Of a stretch of 64,000 bases of DNA, positions 36,724 to 48,500 are shown piece by piece. The DNA comes from Nitzschia sp. pyKryTriq1 (Eukaryota; Bacillariophyta; Bacillariophyceae; Bacillariales; Bacillariaceae), in assembly GCA_956465555.1 (NCBI GenBank), contig OY101122.1, positions 1,127,001-1,191,000 of the forward strand, read 5' to 3'. The notes below the pieces were generated by a model that searched no databases, had not been told where the DNA came from, and saw only the letters and a program-made list of their open reading frames with translations. Numbering within the stretch: position 1 is the stretch's first letter; every line of letters starts with the position of its first letter. The position numbers and the translations under genes were made by a program.

Positions 36724-38988
36724 ATGAGAGCTATATTTCCTTCAGCCCCTTTGATAATGACCGCAATATCGTTAACGGTATTTTTGACGAGACGATCACA
36801 AGCTTTACAGAACCCGATAACAAATATTCAACAGCGTGGTTCTTCCGCAACTAAGCTGGCTGCCTTGGACTCTCGCCAGTTGAGATTCTATGGGAGCTAT
36901 AAGAATGGCTACTCAGAGAGTAGCGGTAACAACACAAATGGGGGCTTTACTGCTTTCTTCGAGAGCATTACCCGATCATTTCTGCCAGCCTCCATTGTTG
37001 CAGCCACCGAGCCTTTGCTTTCCCAGATAATAGTGGGAGACAACTTACGATCTACGCACATACAAACTCAGGAAAAACCACCAGTGCCATCTTCATTTCT
37101 GGCTTCAACGTCAATTCCCCAGGCAGCGGCGAAGCGCAGCTATGGGCCCTATATTGATCTCTCTGCAGAAGAGAGAGATCTTTTTCGGCTTCTGCGACGG
37201 GCAAGAGAAGAAACGGAATTGAGTACCACACTTCGAGTAGCTGGCGGCTGGGTTCGAGACAAATTACTCTCTACGCCTGAGTTTTCACGACCACATCATG
37301 ATCGGATTCGCTTGACATCCAAGTACAAGCAAGGAAGTATGGGTCGCCAAGGTACCAAGATTCTGAATAGTGATCTGAACCAACCAGTCGATATTGACAT
37401 TGCATTAGACGATATGCTCGGCAGGGAATTCGCTGAGCACTTGAATGAATATCTTGCACAGGTTGGAGAAGAAACTCATAGTGTTGGAGTTGTATTAAAG
37501 AACCCCGAGAAATCAAAGCACTTGGAAACCGCGACAATGAAAGTTGGTACCTTCTGGATTGATTTCGTTAACCTAAGAGCTGAAGAATATACTCAGGACA
37601 GCCGAATCCCAGACTTGATGCGTATTGGGACTCCGGCTGAGGATGCTTTTCGACGAGACCTTACTATCAATGCTCTTTTCTATAATATCAACAACGGCCA
37701 GGTCGAGGATTGGACTGGGCGGGGTTTCGATGATCTAAGGCGAGGGATTGTCGCCACCCCGCTTGCTCCCCTCACAACCTTGTTAGATGATCCCTTGCGG
37801 GCACTCCGTTCTGTGCGATTTGCAGCTCGGTTACGATTCACCATGGACGACGCTTTGGTCGAGGCGGCCATGGATAGGCGTGTCCGGCAAGCGTTGGCCG
37901 AAAAGGTGTCGAGGGAACGAATTGGCGGAGAAGTCGATTTGATGCTTCGATCTCCCGATCCAGTCGGGGCTATGCGTCTCCTGATTAATTTGCAGTTGGC
38001 GGATACTGTTTTCCCTCTGGAGAATTGTATTGATGATGCCGAATGTGCGTCTTCTCTCTTTGATCATGGACTTGAGCTTCTATCAGAAACGCACGAGCAT
38101 CTGACAGACTGCAGAGCATTCCCTCCCAGCTGGTGCCAGAAATCTGGCACGTATACCACGCATGGTGTCGATGAGCTGACCCTGCGTGAAGACGATGAGT
38201 CGCGTCGTTTTCTTTGGTACGCATCCTTTTTGAAGCCCATTCATGATCACTCGAAAATGCTAGCGAAAAACAAAAAGAGTGTGCGACAAGGAAAGAAGGC
38301 GAACCGTTCAACAATTTGTAGATTACTTGTCGATGAATTGAAACGACCAGTCCGGGAATCAGAAGCTGTCGAGAGAATAATAAGTGGGGCCAATGCATTT
38401 ACGCGTCTCATCGACAGTGGCTGCGATATTTCGGCCATTTCAGTCCTACTCAGCGATATCCGCGTCGAGGACGGCGACTCATCGAGTGGCACAAAGTTGA
38501 AGTGCTACATGAATGGCAAACGAATTTTCAGTGCCTCAGAAGAAGACCCGGTATGGCAGCATGCAATGGAGTTCCGATTGCTATGCGCCAAGGTGGTGAA
38601 AAAAGTCGGTCCGCTATGGCGTGCCGCGCTCTTCCTAAGCTTGTCTGAGCGTATGACAGAGGGCTTTCTTGGAGATTTGGAGTACGCCATCGAAGGGGAC
38701 GTGATCGACGAGAGCCAGGAAGAGCGTCGATTAGGCGAAATCGAACGGTATGATGCATTTGCAACAGCGATGCAACGGATAGGAGTTGTTGGTATCTGGG
38801 ATGAGAAGCCAATCATGGACGGCAAAACTATCAAAGAGATCCTACCAGCCATTCCGGTCGGCCCAGCATTTCGAGATGTCATGGAAGAGCAAGAAAATTG
38901 GATGATCGTTCATCCGGGAGCGGGAGAAGAGTTTCTTGTAAAACATATGATGGAGAAATTTCCGGAATATACCGGAGGCAGCAGCTAA
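36724..38988 (+). CDS. CCA-adding tRNA nucleotidyltransferase
   Basis: 754 aa. It belongs to the class II nucleotidyltransferase family that adds CCA to tRNA 3' ends. Motifs in order: motif A GGWVRDKLL; the metal-binding DxD in VDIDIALDD; motif B RRDLTINALFYNINN with VEDWTGRGFDDLRRGIV; motif C/D DDPLRALRSVRFAARLRF; and the helical neck/body (REREIGGEVDLML-like region RERIGGEVDLML). The first ~150 residues precede the catalytic core and include a hydrophobic stretch (PLIMTAISLTVFL) that could be an organelle or ER-type signal, so one gene may serve several compartments. An insert of about 70 residues follows the first half (SWCQKSGTYTTHGVDEL). The nearest upstream gene is the permuted tRNA, which would need CCA addition. 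The start is the first ATG after a non-ATG open stretch. Confidence 0.9.
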   Translation: MRAIFPSAPLIMTAISLTVFLTRRSQALQNPITNIQQRGSSATKLAALDSRQLRFYGSYKNGYSESSGNNTNGGFTAFFESITRSFLPASIVAATEPLLSQIIVGDNLRSTHIQTQEKPPVPSSFLASTSIPQAAAKRSYGPYIDLSAEERDLFRLLRRAREETELSTTLRVAGGWVRDKLLSTPEFSRPHHDRIRLTSKYKQGSMGRQGTKILNSDLNQPVDIDIALDDMLGREFAEHLNEYLAQVGEETHSVGVVLKNPEKSKHLETATMKVGTFWIDFVNLRAEEYTQDSRIPDLMRIGTPAEDAFRRDLTINALFYNINNGQVEDWTGRGFDDLRRGIVATPLAPLTTLLDDPLRALRSVRFAARLRFTMDDALVEAAMDRRVRQALAEKVSRERIGGEVDLMLRSPDPVGAMRLLINLQLADTVFPLENCIDDAECASSLFDHGLELLSETHEHLTDCRAFPPSWCQKSGTYTTHGVDELTLREDDESRRFLWYASFLKPIHDHSKMLAKNKKSVRQGKKANRSTICRLLVDELKRPVRESEAVERIISGANAFTRLIDSGCDISAISVLLSDIRVEDGDSSSGTKLKCYMNGKRIFSASEEDPVWQHAMEFRLLCAKVVKKVGPLWRAALFLSLSERMTEGFLGDLEYAIEGDVIDESQEERRLGEIERYDAFATAMQRIGVVGIWDEKPIMDGKTIKEILPAIPVGPAFRDVMEEQENWMIVHPGAGEEFLVKHMMEKFPEYTGGSS

Positions 38989-39125
38989 ATCAATAGTCAA
39001 AAATTATGTATTTTTAAATGCGATGTGACTATATGACTGGCGAGTGCACTGATTGCAGGTCAGCGAGGAAGAGCAGTCTATGTCAGCGAGTAAGAGCAGT
39101 CTATTGTATGAATATTCTCAAGCCT

Positions 39126-41005
39126 TTAAGCGACTCGCTGAGGTGTAAGGCAAGAAGGTTCGGGGTGCGCGTTTCGATACGTGCCGTCGGCATTCTCGCA
39201 CTTGATTCTACCATGCCATGGATAGTGCTTCTCGTGGAACGGCCATTTTCCAAGCCATACTTTTTCTTTCGACTCTGTAACCACCAAATCTTCAATAACA
39301 ATGTTCTTCATGGGGAACGTCTTGTTCCCCTTGATGACAGCCGGAGAAATGACGGGATTCCTAATTTCGATATTTCTCAGAGTGATATTTTCCACTCGAA
39401 CGCATCCGGGAACAGGACAATGCTGTTCGATGGGCCAGGTTAGTCCACACTTCCTATTAAGCTTCGAATTCGGTTGATGCTGTTGTTGTGGACCAACCCA
39501 GATGGCCCACCAGAATGGTTCGTATAGCTTGATGTCTTCATACAGCACGTTGGTAAGCTGTCCTGTCTGATTGTTGCAATCGTCTTTGCCCCAATCGGAT
39601 TTTACATAGATACCTAGAAATGGATGAGAGTTTTCAAGTCAAGCACAGCACAGCAATGTCTTAGTCCATTTCAGCTCGATGTCACGATTTGTCCTCCGCT
39701 AGAGGGTAGGGACAGAACAGCGCCAACTTACCTTTACCGGTACCAGGCATTGTGATATTTCGAAAGGTCACATTGTCCAGGCATCTATGAAAGTCGTGGG
39801 GTGCTACGGACCCTATCGAAGCCCCAAAGCCCGTAAGAACCATATCCTCTACAGTAATATTGCGGGTGCAGTCACCGATCCTCGACGGGTCTCGTCCTCC
39901 ATGGCTTGGCTTGACAGCCACGCTATCATCCGCATTTTGAATAATGCAATCGTGAACCCAAATATTTTGTCCGGTGGGATCGATTCCATCCGTGTTAAGA
40001 TCTTGTGGCTGCCGGAACTTGCGACCAATCCAATCCGGCAGATCATCAATTGGAAAGGGAATATCCAAAGAACCCAGGCGCCTTGCAATGTCGACTAGAT
40101 AGTCCTGGTCTGGCGGGGGGTCGGACTGATACTTTCGGTCGACCAGGACGTTGACATATCGCACTTCTGAATCGATGGTCTCCATTGTTAGGGTCCAGAA
40201 GGGTGAATTCAGCAATGTCAGATTTTCAACAAGCATATTTCCAGATTCCATCACATGAATAAGTCGGGGTCGGTGATCCTCGTGCTTTCCAGTGATAACA
40301 TCGTCCCACCACTGCTTCCCGTTTCCGTTGATGATGCCGCCAAAGTATTCGTAGGAGCGAACTAAACTGACCGCATTCTTCCGATAGTCGACCTTCACTC
40401 TCGCCCTTGTGAGAGAAGAAGATGTTAAGGTGACACCAGTACAATTGAAGATGGCGATTGCAGGATCATATCCTTTGGTGTTGGTGAGTGTGGAGTTGGG
40501 CACTGTATGGATGGGCCATATTTCGGTGACAGGTAAGAAATGGGAAGACCCCGCAAAATCGATGACAATATCTTCTTTATCTTTCGCCAGGATGCCTCCA
40601 GTAAAAGAAAAAGATTTCCCATCCGGTATCATAACTGTATCTCCGGGTTGAGCAGCGTCAATAGCCAAGTTGAAAGCTAGTGTATTGTTGATGGCAACTC
40701 CGTCGTCCCATTCTTGGGGAGGACCTTGGGAGTCCCAAAAGGCAGAGCTCTCGGGATCTTCCTCATCCTCCAAGTTTTTGAATGACCATTGTATTGCTGA
40801 TCTATCCGCGATTGCTGTAGGAAAATGTTAGAGAGGCATTACATATCATATTTCCATTAAAACCCTGTTGTGACTCACCACCAAACTCTTCTATCGAGAT
40901 AATTCTTCCTGGGACGGGTGCCTCTCGCAGATGCGCCTGGGTGCTCCATCCAGACCGGGAAACTACAGGTACCAGACCAAGTAAAATTGTTTGCCATTCC
41001 TTCAT
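39126..41005 (-). CDS. GH28-like (polygalacturonase-fold) secreted protein
   Basis: Three exons on the minus strand, 41005-40879, 40814-39732 and 39613-39126 (introns 64 and 118 nt, GT-AG), give 565 aa in frame. The N-terminus MKEWQTILLGLVPVVSRSGW can act as a signal peptide. The right-handed beta-helix shows GH28 landmarks: NTDGIDPTGQNIWVHDCIIQ, then NADDSVAVKP (the DD pair), GFGASIGSV where polygalacturonases have GHG, and GIYVKSD where they have RIK. The catalytic-site His is therefore Phe and the Arg of RIK is missing, so classic pectin hydrolysis is doubtful. The alternative is a lyase- or epimerase-like or xylogalacturonan-type enzyme. Several N-glycosylation sites (NNT, NST, NCT, NIT) fit secretion. 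Confidence 0.85.
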
Positions 41006-41706
41006 TATTGGGTAAAGTGAGTGCGGTAGACTCTGATTTGGACCTATCGTACAACCATAGATTGTCGTGCCGTTCGATGGCTTGTTTTGGTTGTCTTGTA
41101 AAGAAAAGACTGGAAAGTGGAAGCAAGAATTTCTTCCACGAAATGTTGGGATGTGTGAGCGTTGGGCGTGATTGCGTGACTTGACGCCGGTGACGTCGAG
41201 TTACGGCCGCCGGCCAGCCCTTCCTTCTGTCGAAAGACGTACGACAGAAAGACCCAATGACAAATTAGCATGGTGACATCATCGTCGGCAATAATTCGAT
41301 TCCTTTGTTTATTTAGACAGTACGCACGTCACGTACTGGTACGTACAGTGCTTGTACCTGGTACTTCTACAGTACCAGGTACAGAGCTTGTACTGCAGAT
41401 CGTACGAACATGGCCACTCGCGGGCGGGCGCGGGCGGGCGGGGGCGCAGCTGTTTCGCAAATGAGCGATAAAGGGCAGGAAGGCCGACATTTCCAAACAA
41501 ATTCGCGCGCATAACGGCTTCGAGTTTTTCTTCCACCTCCCGAGTAAACAAAGCTTCCACCACCTCTCTCTCTTGTGGCAGGCCGATGAGATAACAGAAA
41601 CAACCCCCCAGCACCTCTTGTCGAACCTACCCTCTATCCACCTTGTACGGTTATCCAAGCCGCAACTTATAACTACTTCCACGCACTGCTAAAAGAATAG
41701 GAAAAA
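41006..41706. other. Intergenic region with GTAC cluster and G-rich tract
   Basis: About 700 bp between divergent genes. GTACGT, GTACC and GTACCAGGTAC elements fill 41331-41402 and precede the G tract. Confidence 0.6.
41422..41444 (+). promoter_or_regulatory. Potential G-quadruplex
   Basis: Five G runs (GGG C GGG CGC GGG C GGG C GGGGG) with 1-3-nt loops, about 265 bp upstream of the TLC-like gene. The fold is predicted from pattern only. Confidence 0.5.
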
Positions 41707-42809
41707 ATGGCTCCGCGGCAACGAACGTTCACAACGCCGCCAACCGAAGATGACAGTGCAGAGTCCACGACATTACTAGCAGATCAATCGAAGGGTATCC
41801 GGAGGAAAGCGAAATTGTTGAATCAGACAGAGGCTGATATTGCTAGAGACTGGCATGATTATTTCAATTTGGTGGCATTGGTAAGCATTTTGAAGTGTTG
41901 AGATTCGTTCCGAGTCCAGCTGGAATGGAATCTGGCGATTTTGGCTCGGAGTCGTGTTGTTGGAATGTCCTTGGTACATGGACCTCAATGAGTCGTTTTT
42001 GCTCCTTCACCGCATTTCTGGACGTGATTTCTACAGGTTTTTATTATCGGTACTACAGCAATAAACTATGACATTAGTTTACTCAATCTGAAAATGTCCT
42101 GGACCGGAAACCACTTTTGGTTGAATTGGGCGGTAAGTTTACACGCAGCTTGCTTCGACTTTCAGGTGATGGATGGTCAGTGCTCAATTTCATCTGTTGC
42201 TTGTTCTCCCATCTTCAGACGACCCTTGTGTACTTTATGGTGGATCTGGTGTGGGTGGCTATGGTGCCTATATGTGTAAAAAGTCCAGGAGTTATCATCA
42301 AGGTACGAAGAAGAAATCGTCGGTGAAGTCTCGTTTTCTTTGGCGCAAAAATGGAGTCTCAGCGAATCTCTACTTATTTCCCATAGCATCACTTGCTGGC
42401 AATGGTGTATTTGACGGCTCCTATCTACTGGCCGGAATATCGTTGGTTTATGGGTTCTATCTTATCGGTCGAAGTAAACACTTGGTTTTTGATTATGCGG
42501 AGGGTGGTCTTTAAAACATCCTCTCCCGTTCCTCCAGCAGTGGCGCAAGGCGTCTCGGCCATGTTTTACTTGACATGGATCTGGATTCGTTGTGTTATCT
42601 ACCCTGGTGTGCTTGTGACATTTTTCCAAATGGCGGCGGAACGTATTCAAGAGACGGGTGTCTATTTTCATTGGCCCATGATGTTCATTCCTGCACATGC
42701 GGCACTTTGTGCATTGAATCTCAAGTGGACGTACGATTTGTTCGAGCCCATTGTAAAGCGATGGTTGGGAATTGGTCCTAAACCCATGGTGGTTCAAAAT
42801 GGGTTGTAG
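41707..42809 (+). CDS. TLC-like multi-pass membrane protein (paralogue 1, four exons)
   Basis: Exons 41707-41880, 42037-42132, 42219-42302 and 42387-42809 (introns 156, 86 and 84 nt, all GT-AG, all phase 0) give 258 aa. Junctions were fixed by alignment with the intronless paralogue at 50976-51956: WTGNHFWLNWA|TTLVYFMVDL and CVKSPGVIIK|HHLLAMVYL. The HH pair after the second helix, the long hydrophobic helices and SVEVNTWFLIMRRV with LTWIWIRCVIYP are TRAM-LAG1-CLN8 (TLC)-like. TLC proteins act in ceramide synthesis or lipid sensing at the ER; the ceramide-synthase Lag1 motif itself is not evident. The function is unassigned. Confidence 0.8.
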
Positions 42810-43803
42810 AAACTTACGGTGAGCGTACTGGTAGCGTGGCGGCAAAATGCTGGATGTAAATGGTGGTGTTCTTGCGTGGACGGATAGTCAAAATGTGTAC
42901 TTGTTGCGAGGGGAAGAATCGGATACCAGTTTTTGATGGTGGGCACGGGGGATAGGATAAGGAACGATCCCTTTTCAAAGAAGAGACTTTGTGGTTCAGT
43001 CAAAGTGCACTTATGTATCTTCCAACAGCCACAAAAGCGATGCAGATAGCTTTAAAATCATCAACATTTTCGTCTACATACCCGTGGGAATAACCACATC
43101 CCTCATCACTAAAACAACTGGTAATCCTCTGAAAGAAAGCGACGACGAACGACGCCACTCTACTATTCTACGGGTAGAGGAGATCCAGATCAACCAGCCA
43201 CGTATATGTTTCTCCTTTGATCCCATATCCCATATCGATCAGCCGACTGCCGACTGCTAGCTCTTTTGTACAACCTCCTCTTTCCTTTTGTAGTCGTATT
43301 TGCTAACACGTTCTTGGAAAAAAGAAAAGATCGATGATGTTGTACGGTAGTCAAGCCTTGCTAGCTGGGCGGCTCGGCTGGCGTGGGAACTGCCGGCGTG
43401 AAGTTACCGTGGTCGTCGTCGTCGTCGTGGTCGTCAGTACCGGTGCTTTATCGCACAGTACTCGTACGTGTACTGTACCAGGTACACGTTCGATTGGTCA
43501 TTTTTCGCAGTCGTATAAGTCGAGAATTATGAAGTCACGATTTTGACGTCATGCGTTTCAGTCTCGCGCCAGAAATCCTCGTCATTGTTGCAGTTGTTGG
43601 CACCTCTCACCTCTCCCTCCACCCTGCGCCTCTCAGCAACATTATCCTCTATCCCCCCCCCCCTCCACATAAAGTTTGTTATAGGTACGGTACGTACCAT
43701 TCGATCCATCACAAAGAGAGAAAGAGCCTTTCCTCTTGTTCTTCTAAACAGTACAATACGGCACAGCACTAGCACTACCGGTAGAGTAGACAACAAGTAG
43801 ACC
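42810..43803. other. Intergenic region upstream of gamma-tubulin
   Basis: About 1 kb. It contains a GTC run, a poly-C tract near 43655 and TACCGGTA at about 43774, 30 bp before the gamma-tubulin ATG. No gene seen. Confidence 0.6.
43412..43435. repeat. (GTC)n trinucleotide repeat
   Basis: Six consecutive GTC units with a short imperfect extension. Confidence 0.85.
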
Positions 43804-45417
43804 ATGCCTCGCGAAATTATCACACTCCAAGTCGGCCAGTGTGGAAACCAGATCGGCGGAGAGTTCTGGAAGCAATTGTGCCTCGAACATGGAATCACTC
43901 CCGATGGTACCTTGCGAGATCCGTGGGAGTATAATCCCGGCCTGGGTCTGACACCGCGCAATCAGCAGCAGCAGCCGACTCCGGGGGTAGTGAGAGACCA
44001 CCGCATGAATGTCAATGTGGGAGCGACTCCTACGAGTGCGGCAGGGACCCAGTGGAGCAGTACGAGCGCAGCAGCAGTGGACGATCGCAAAGATGTCTTT
44101 TTCTATCAAAGCGATGACGATCATTATATTCCACGAGCCTTATTGATTGATTTGGAGCCGCGAGTAGTCAACAAGCTGGCCCACATGGGTGCTTACCGAA
44201 AGCTATTCAACCCGGAGAACTTGTTTGTAGCACAAGAAGGAGGGGGTGCGGGTAATAATTGGGCGAGTGGGTATCGGCAGGGAGAGGAACACTATGAACA
44301 AGTACTGGATATGATCGATCGAGAGAGCGATAATAGTGATTCGTTGGAGGGTTTTGTGTTGTGCCATTCCATTGCGGGTGGGACAGGAAGTGGAATGGGC
44401 TCGTACCTCTTGGAGAGACTCAACGATCACTTCCCGAAAAAGCTGGTGCAGACCTACTCCGTCTTTCCCAGCTGGACGGACCAGTCGGACGTAGTTGTGC
44501 AGCCGTATAACTCTTTGTTGACAATGAAGCGTTTGACTCTCAATGCTGATGCAACAGTCGTCCTGGACAACACGGCTTTGAATAGGATTGCTACGGACCG
44601 TCTTAGGATTGAGAATCCTTCAGTCGATCACATCAACTCGCTAGTCGCCACAATCATGGCAGCCAGTACAACGACTCTTCGATATCCTGGTTACATGAAC
44701 AATGACTGGATCGGGCTCTTGGCATCTCTGATCCCTACACCAAGATGCCACTTTTTGATGACGGGCTACACTCCCCTCAGCTTACCGGGAGATCAATCGT
44801 CAACGATGCCAACGAGCGTCACTGGGGAACCAGACCAAGGTATTCGAAAGACAACCGTCTTGGATGTTATGCGTCGATTGACACAACCGAAGAATATTAT
44901 GGTTTCCGCCAACACACGATCAGGTAGTGGATGCTATATTTCCATTCTCAATATCATACAAGGCAATCACATTGACCCGACTCAAATTCACAAGGCATTG
45001 CAACGAATCCGAGAAAAACGACACGTCGAAATTCCATTCATTCCGTGGGGTCCCGCCAGTATTCAAGTCGCCTTGGCGCGCAAGTCTCCGTATCTTCCGC
45101 ATCGTCACAAAGTTAGTGGCTTCATGTTGGCAAATCACACTAGTATGGCCGAACTCTTTGAACGACTCTTGAAACAGTATGATCGAATCAAATCGCGAAA
45201 TGCCTTTTTGGACAACTATCGAAAGGAGGCAGTATTCCAAGATTCGCTAGAAGAGTTTGATGACGCCCGAGAAGTTGTGGCCAATTTGATTGATGAGTAT
45301 CATGCGATGGAAGGTCCTGACTATATGCAGTTTCGAACGGAACCATCACCCGGCAGCGGTGGGATCCCTTCGACTGTGGGAGTGGGCTCTCCAGCGACAG
45401 CCATGGCAGGAAGGTGA
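43804..45417 (+). CDS. TUBG: Gamma-tubulin
   Basis: 537 aa, single exon. It starts [20 protein letters not shown] as in all gamma-tubulins, and the GTP-binding tubulin signature is [17 protein letters not shown]. Other family sequence includes [40 protein letters not shown] and the FDxF-like C-terminal region ([18 protein letters not shown]). It nucleates microtubules within gamma-TuRC at the microtubule-organising centre. Compared with the usual ~455 residues it is long. One insertion of about 50 residues lies between [10 protein letters not shown] and [10 protein letters not shown] (Gln/Pro- and Ser/Thr-rich), and a second shorter Ser/Thr-rich loop follows [11 protein letters not shown]. 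Both fall in surface loops. The ATG sits in an ACCATGC context. Confidence 0.96.
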   Translation: MPREIITLQVGQCGNQIGGEFWKQLCLEHGITPDGTLRDPWEYNPGLGLTPRNQQQQPTPGVVRDHRMNVNVGATPTSAAGTQWSSTSAAAVDDRKDVFFYQSDDDHYIPRALLIDLEPRVVNKLAHMGAYRKLFNPENLFVAQEGGGAGNNWASGYRQGEEHYEQVLDMIDRESDNSDSLEGFVLCHSIAGGTGSGMGSYLLERLNDHFPKKLVQTYSVFPSWTDQSDVVVQPYNSLLTMKRLTLNADATVVLDNTALNRIATDRLRIENPSVDHINSLVATIMAASTTTLRYPGYMNNDWIGLLASLIPTPRCHFLMTGYTPLSLPGDQSSTMPTSVTGEPDQGIRKTTVLDVMRRLTQPKNIMVSANTRSGSGCYISILNIIQGNHIDPTQIHKALQRIREKRHVEIPFIPWGPASIQVALARKSPYLPHRHKVSGFMLANHTSMAELFERLLKQYDRIKSRNAFLDNYRKEAVFQDSLEEFDDAREVVANLIDEYHAMEGPDYMQFRTEPSPGSGGIPSTVGVGSPATAMAGR

Positions 45418-45579
45418 TACTATACAATACGACGGCATCGGGACCCTGGAAAACAAATTCATCAAATCAGGAATCTAATAGATGCAAAGTTGGTACTACT
45501 AGACCAAAAGGATATTTTCTACTACGGTATGTCATCCTGGTTTAGTTTGTATGTAGGTAGGTCGGGTCGTCTAGCTAGT

Positions 45580-48500
45580 CTAGTCCATGGGAAAGTCAAA
45601 ATCTTTTCCAGGACCACAGCACAATCTGTCGACACAGTGAGAACCCATCACATCCAGGAAGTCTTTTGCCACACTGAAAGTAGTTGTCGATGCTCCTGAA
45701 AATACCGAAGTATGGTCGGTGGCATACGTAATTCGACCGCTTTGGCTTTCAGCGTCTTCGGGGATATCGTTTTGGGACGGCTCTATTACCACGACTGGGG
45801 CCGTCTCCGAAAATGTAACATTTTTGGGTTGGGGATCCTTGTTCTTCTCGAAATCCTTCTTGGATGACCACATGTCCGTCCAAGATGGGGCATCAGGTTC
45901 TACAACAGAAGACTCGTCTTCTGCATGCGCCGCCAATGATAGATGTTCTGGCACACTTAGTGGAAGTTTGTCGTCAATCAATCCGTCTAGTTCACCAGAA
46001 AGTACAGTACTCCGGTATCGAAGGCCACAGCCCGGGGTGGCACACAGGTTTAAGCCCTCCCCTTGTACTGGCTTCTTTCCATAGTTCAACCACCGTAGTT
46101 GTGCCGTGCCCGAAGTAGCAGCCTGAATACTGGCAGTAGCTGATGGTGGGAGCCAAAGGTTCTTCCTCAACGTCCCCAACATTTGCATCGTTTCAAAAAC
46201 AACGCTTTTGGTTTCATCGCACGAAACGCCTGTATCTCTGTTTCCACAGAGCAGCGATGGTCCAAAGTCCGTCAAAGAAAGGCCTTCCAGTCTGCGCAAA
46301 TACTCTTCCTCGTTTACTCGATCAACAAAGCTGTTGGTTTCGGCACACGACGAAAGTGATGAAGCGACATAGTGACGCGCTTGCCCTTTCCAGACTGAGG
46401 ACGATCGAAGGGTGGCAGAAAGTTTCTCAGCCTCATTGGCGTAAGCGAATGCCTTCGCGGTAAGGATATCTACCTCCCTCGCGTCGTCTTGCATCGTAGA
46501 CGCGGCCCTTCTCAAAAGCTCCTGCGTTTCAAGAATGTATTTTTTTATTCTATTGAGTGCCTTTTTGTCATCGTAGGAAAGAAGCTCATACGGATCAACT
46601 TCTGCGGCCGTCGATCCATTGTCATCATCGAACGAATTGTTGCTTTCTTCCCTTTGTCGACTGGGCTTGCTCTCTTTTGCGGGTTTTGCCTTGGCTCGAT
46701 TGCGTGAAAGTTTGCCTTTTAAAATGTTTCGAATGGATCTAGTAGTAGATAGTTTGACGCTGGCCTTCCCAGTAATATAGGAATCATCATCGTCGTCGTC
46801 ATGGTTTCTCGATTGGCCTTTCTTTGGGCGACGGGGATGTTCAGGCGCGTTCTGAGAAATGCGGGTCATCGCATGGTCTGACCTACGAATCTTCTGGGAA
46901 TTGATCGGATCGAGACTTCTAACAGGAGCTGGAGTTGTCTCCTGTGGTACGGGTGATGGTACAGCTCGATCGATTGCGTAGTTGTCTTCTTTTCTCTGGT
47001 TTAGACGACCAGTAGTGCCTTCCTTGGTCGCAACCTTTGTCTCGTTCGGCCTTGAAGTTGTCTTTAGACAGCTTCGAAAGGAGGGGTCTTCGTCTTCCAC
47101 AGGAGTTTCGCTCTGTTCTCCTGTGAGCGTGATACTGGATAGCAAACAGTTTACTACGTCGTTCGTTGGTTTGCTTAAGGCTGCCTTTGAATCGTAATTC
47201 GGTTGTTGAGCAGTGATCTGATTTCGTTTCTCTTGTGATCGCATTGAAGAGGTCCGTGAAATGTTCACCGTGTCTCCTTGTTTCAAGTTTACTTCTTTTG
47301 CAAGAGCAGCGATCGTCCCTTTCCCTTTTTGTGGCTGGGATTTCAGTTCGGTTTCAAGAGATGCAATTTTCCCATTCCCTTTCTCTTCCGGGGACTTCAT
47401 TTCTTGCGCCAGAGCTGCAATCGTTCCATTCCCTTTTCTTAGCCTGGAGACTGGTACTACTTGTCTTTTCTCTGAATATATTACGTTTATAGGGGAAGCG
47501 CGGATGGGAATGTCCGCTGGTAGCGGAAGCTTCTTCACTGGCTTGTCGATTATTGGTGGGAGATTTGCATTTGAATGTACTTGTTCTCTTTCGACATCTA
47601 TGAACTTCCCCCTGGAAGATTGAGCATTCCTACCTTCTTGGTCAGGCCCTTTGGTGCCTTTATACCAGCCCAATCTCGAGCTATTCTTGACAAATTCAAT
47701 CGGTTTCAGGAATTTGCTCTTTAAGCCATTGAACTCGTCGTCGTTGCTTTGTTTTTTGGATTTGTCAGCAGATACACTACGATTTTGCATGGCCGCATTC
47801 TTGGAAGATGCGCTTCTCCCTCGTGAGCGTGATCTCGATCTTGAGCGTGAGCGGGACCGTCTGAATGACAGTCGGGATGGCGAATTTATTTTTTCTCGCC
47901 TCGATCTTCCTCGGAAGGACGACGATGTTTCGTTTTCTTCCGTCCCTTCACTGATCTCAGATGCATCGTCAACTTTAGAATTGGCTGGACTAACGGACAA
48001 GGATTTTTCCTCCAATGGGGCATCTTCTTGCATAGCATCCTCCTCGGTACGTTTATCTTCTCTTGTACTAATACTTATCGCATCATGGGACCATCGTTTC
48101 TTTGACAACTTTTTCCGAGGGGTCCTGTCCGAACTCAAAACACGGTCAGAACGAGCTGGTGCTGTCCGATTGGTAAGACGCGACCGGTCGTCTCCTAATT
48201 CATTCCTTAGTGTATTTTTTGCTTCAGAGGTCTCTGCTCGACTGAAGCTTGTACTTCGTTCCAATCGCGATATGCGAGTCAATTTCGTGACCATTGATGA
48301 TTCTTTCGCTGGAGCAGTACGAGGTGTGGTTGTTTTGGTGGATTCTCTCAACCAATTACTCGAATTCGCCTTTTTCTGCTCATCGAGAGCATCTTCTCTT
48401 GATTCTACCGGCAAATCTTCAAATTTGGTTGGCGGTGGTCGTGGTGGTAATTTCAAGGCCTCTCGTCGCCCCCGCAAATTCTCGCAAACATCTTGGAAGC

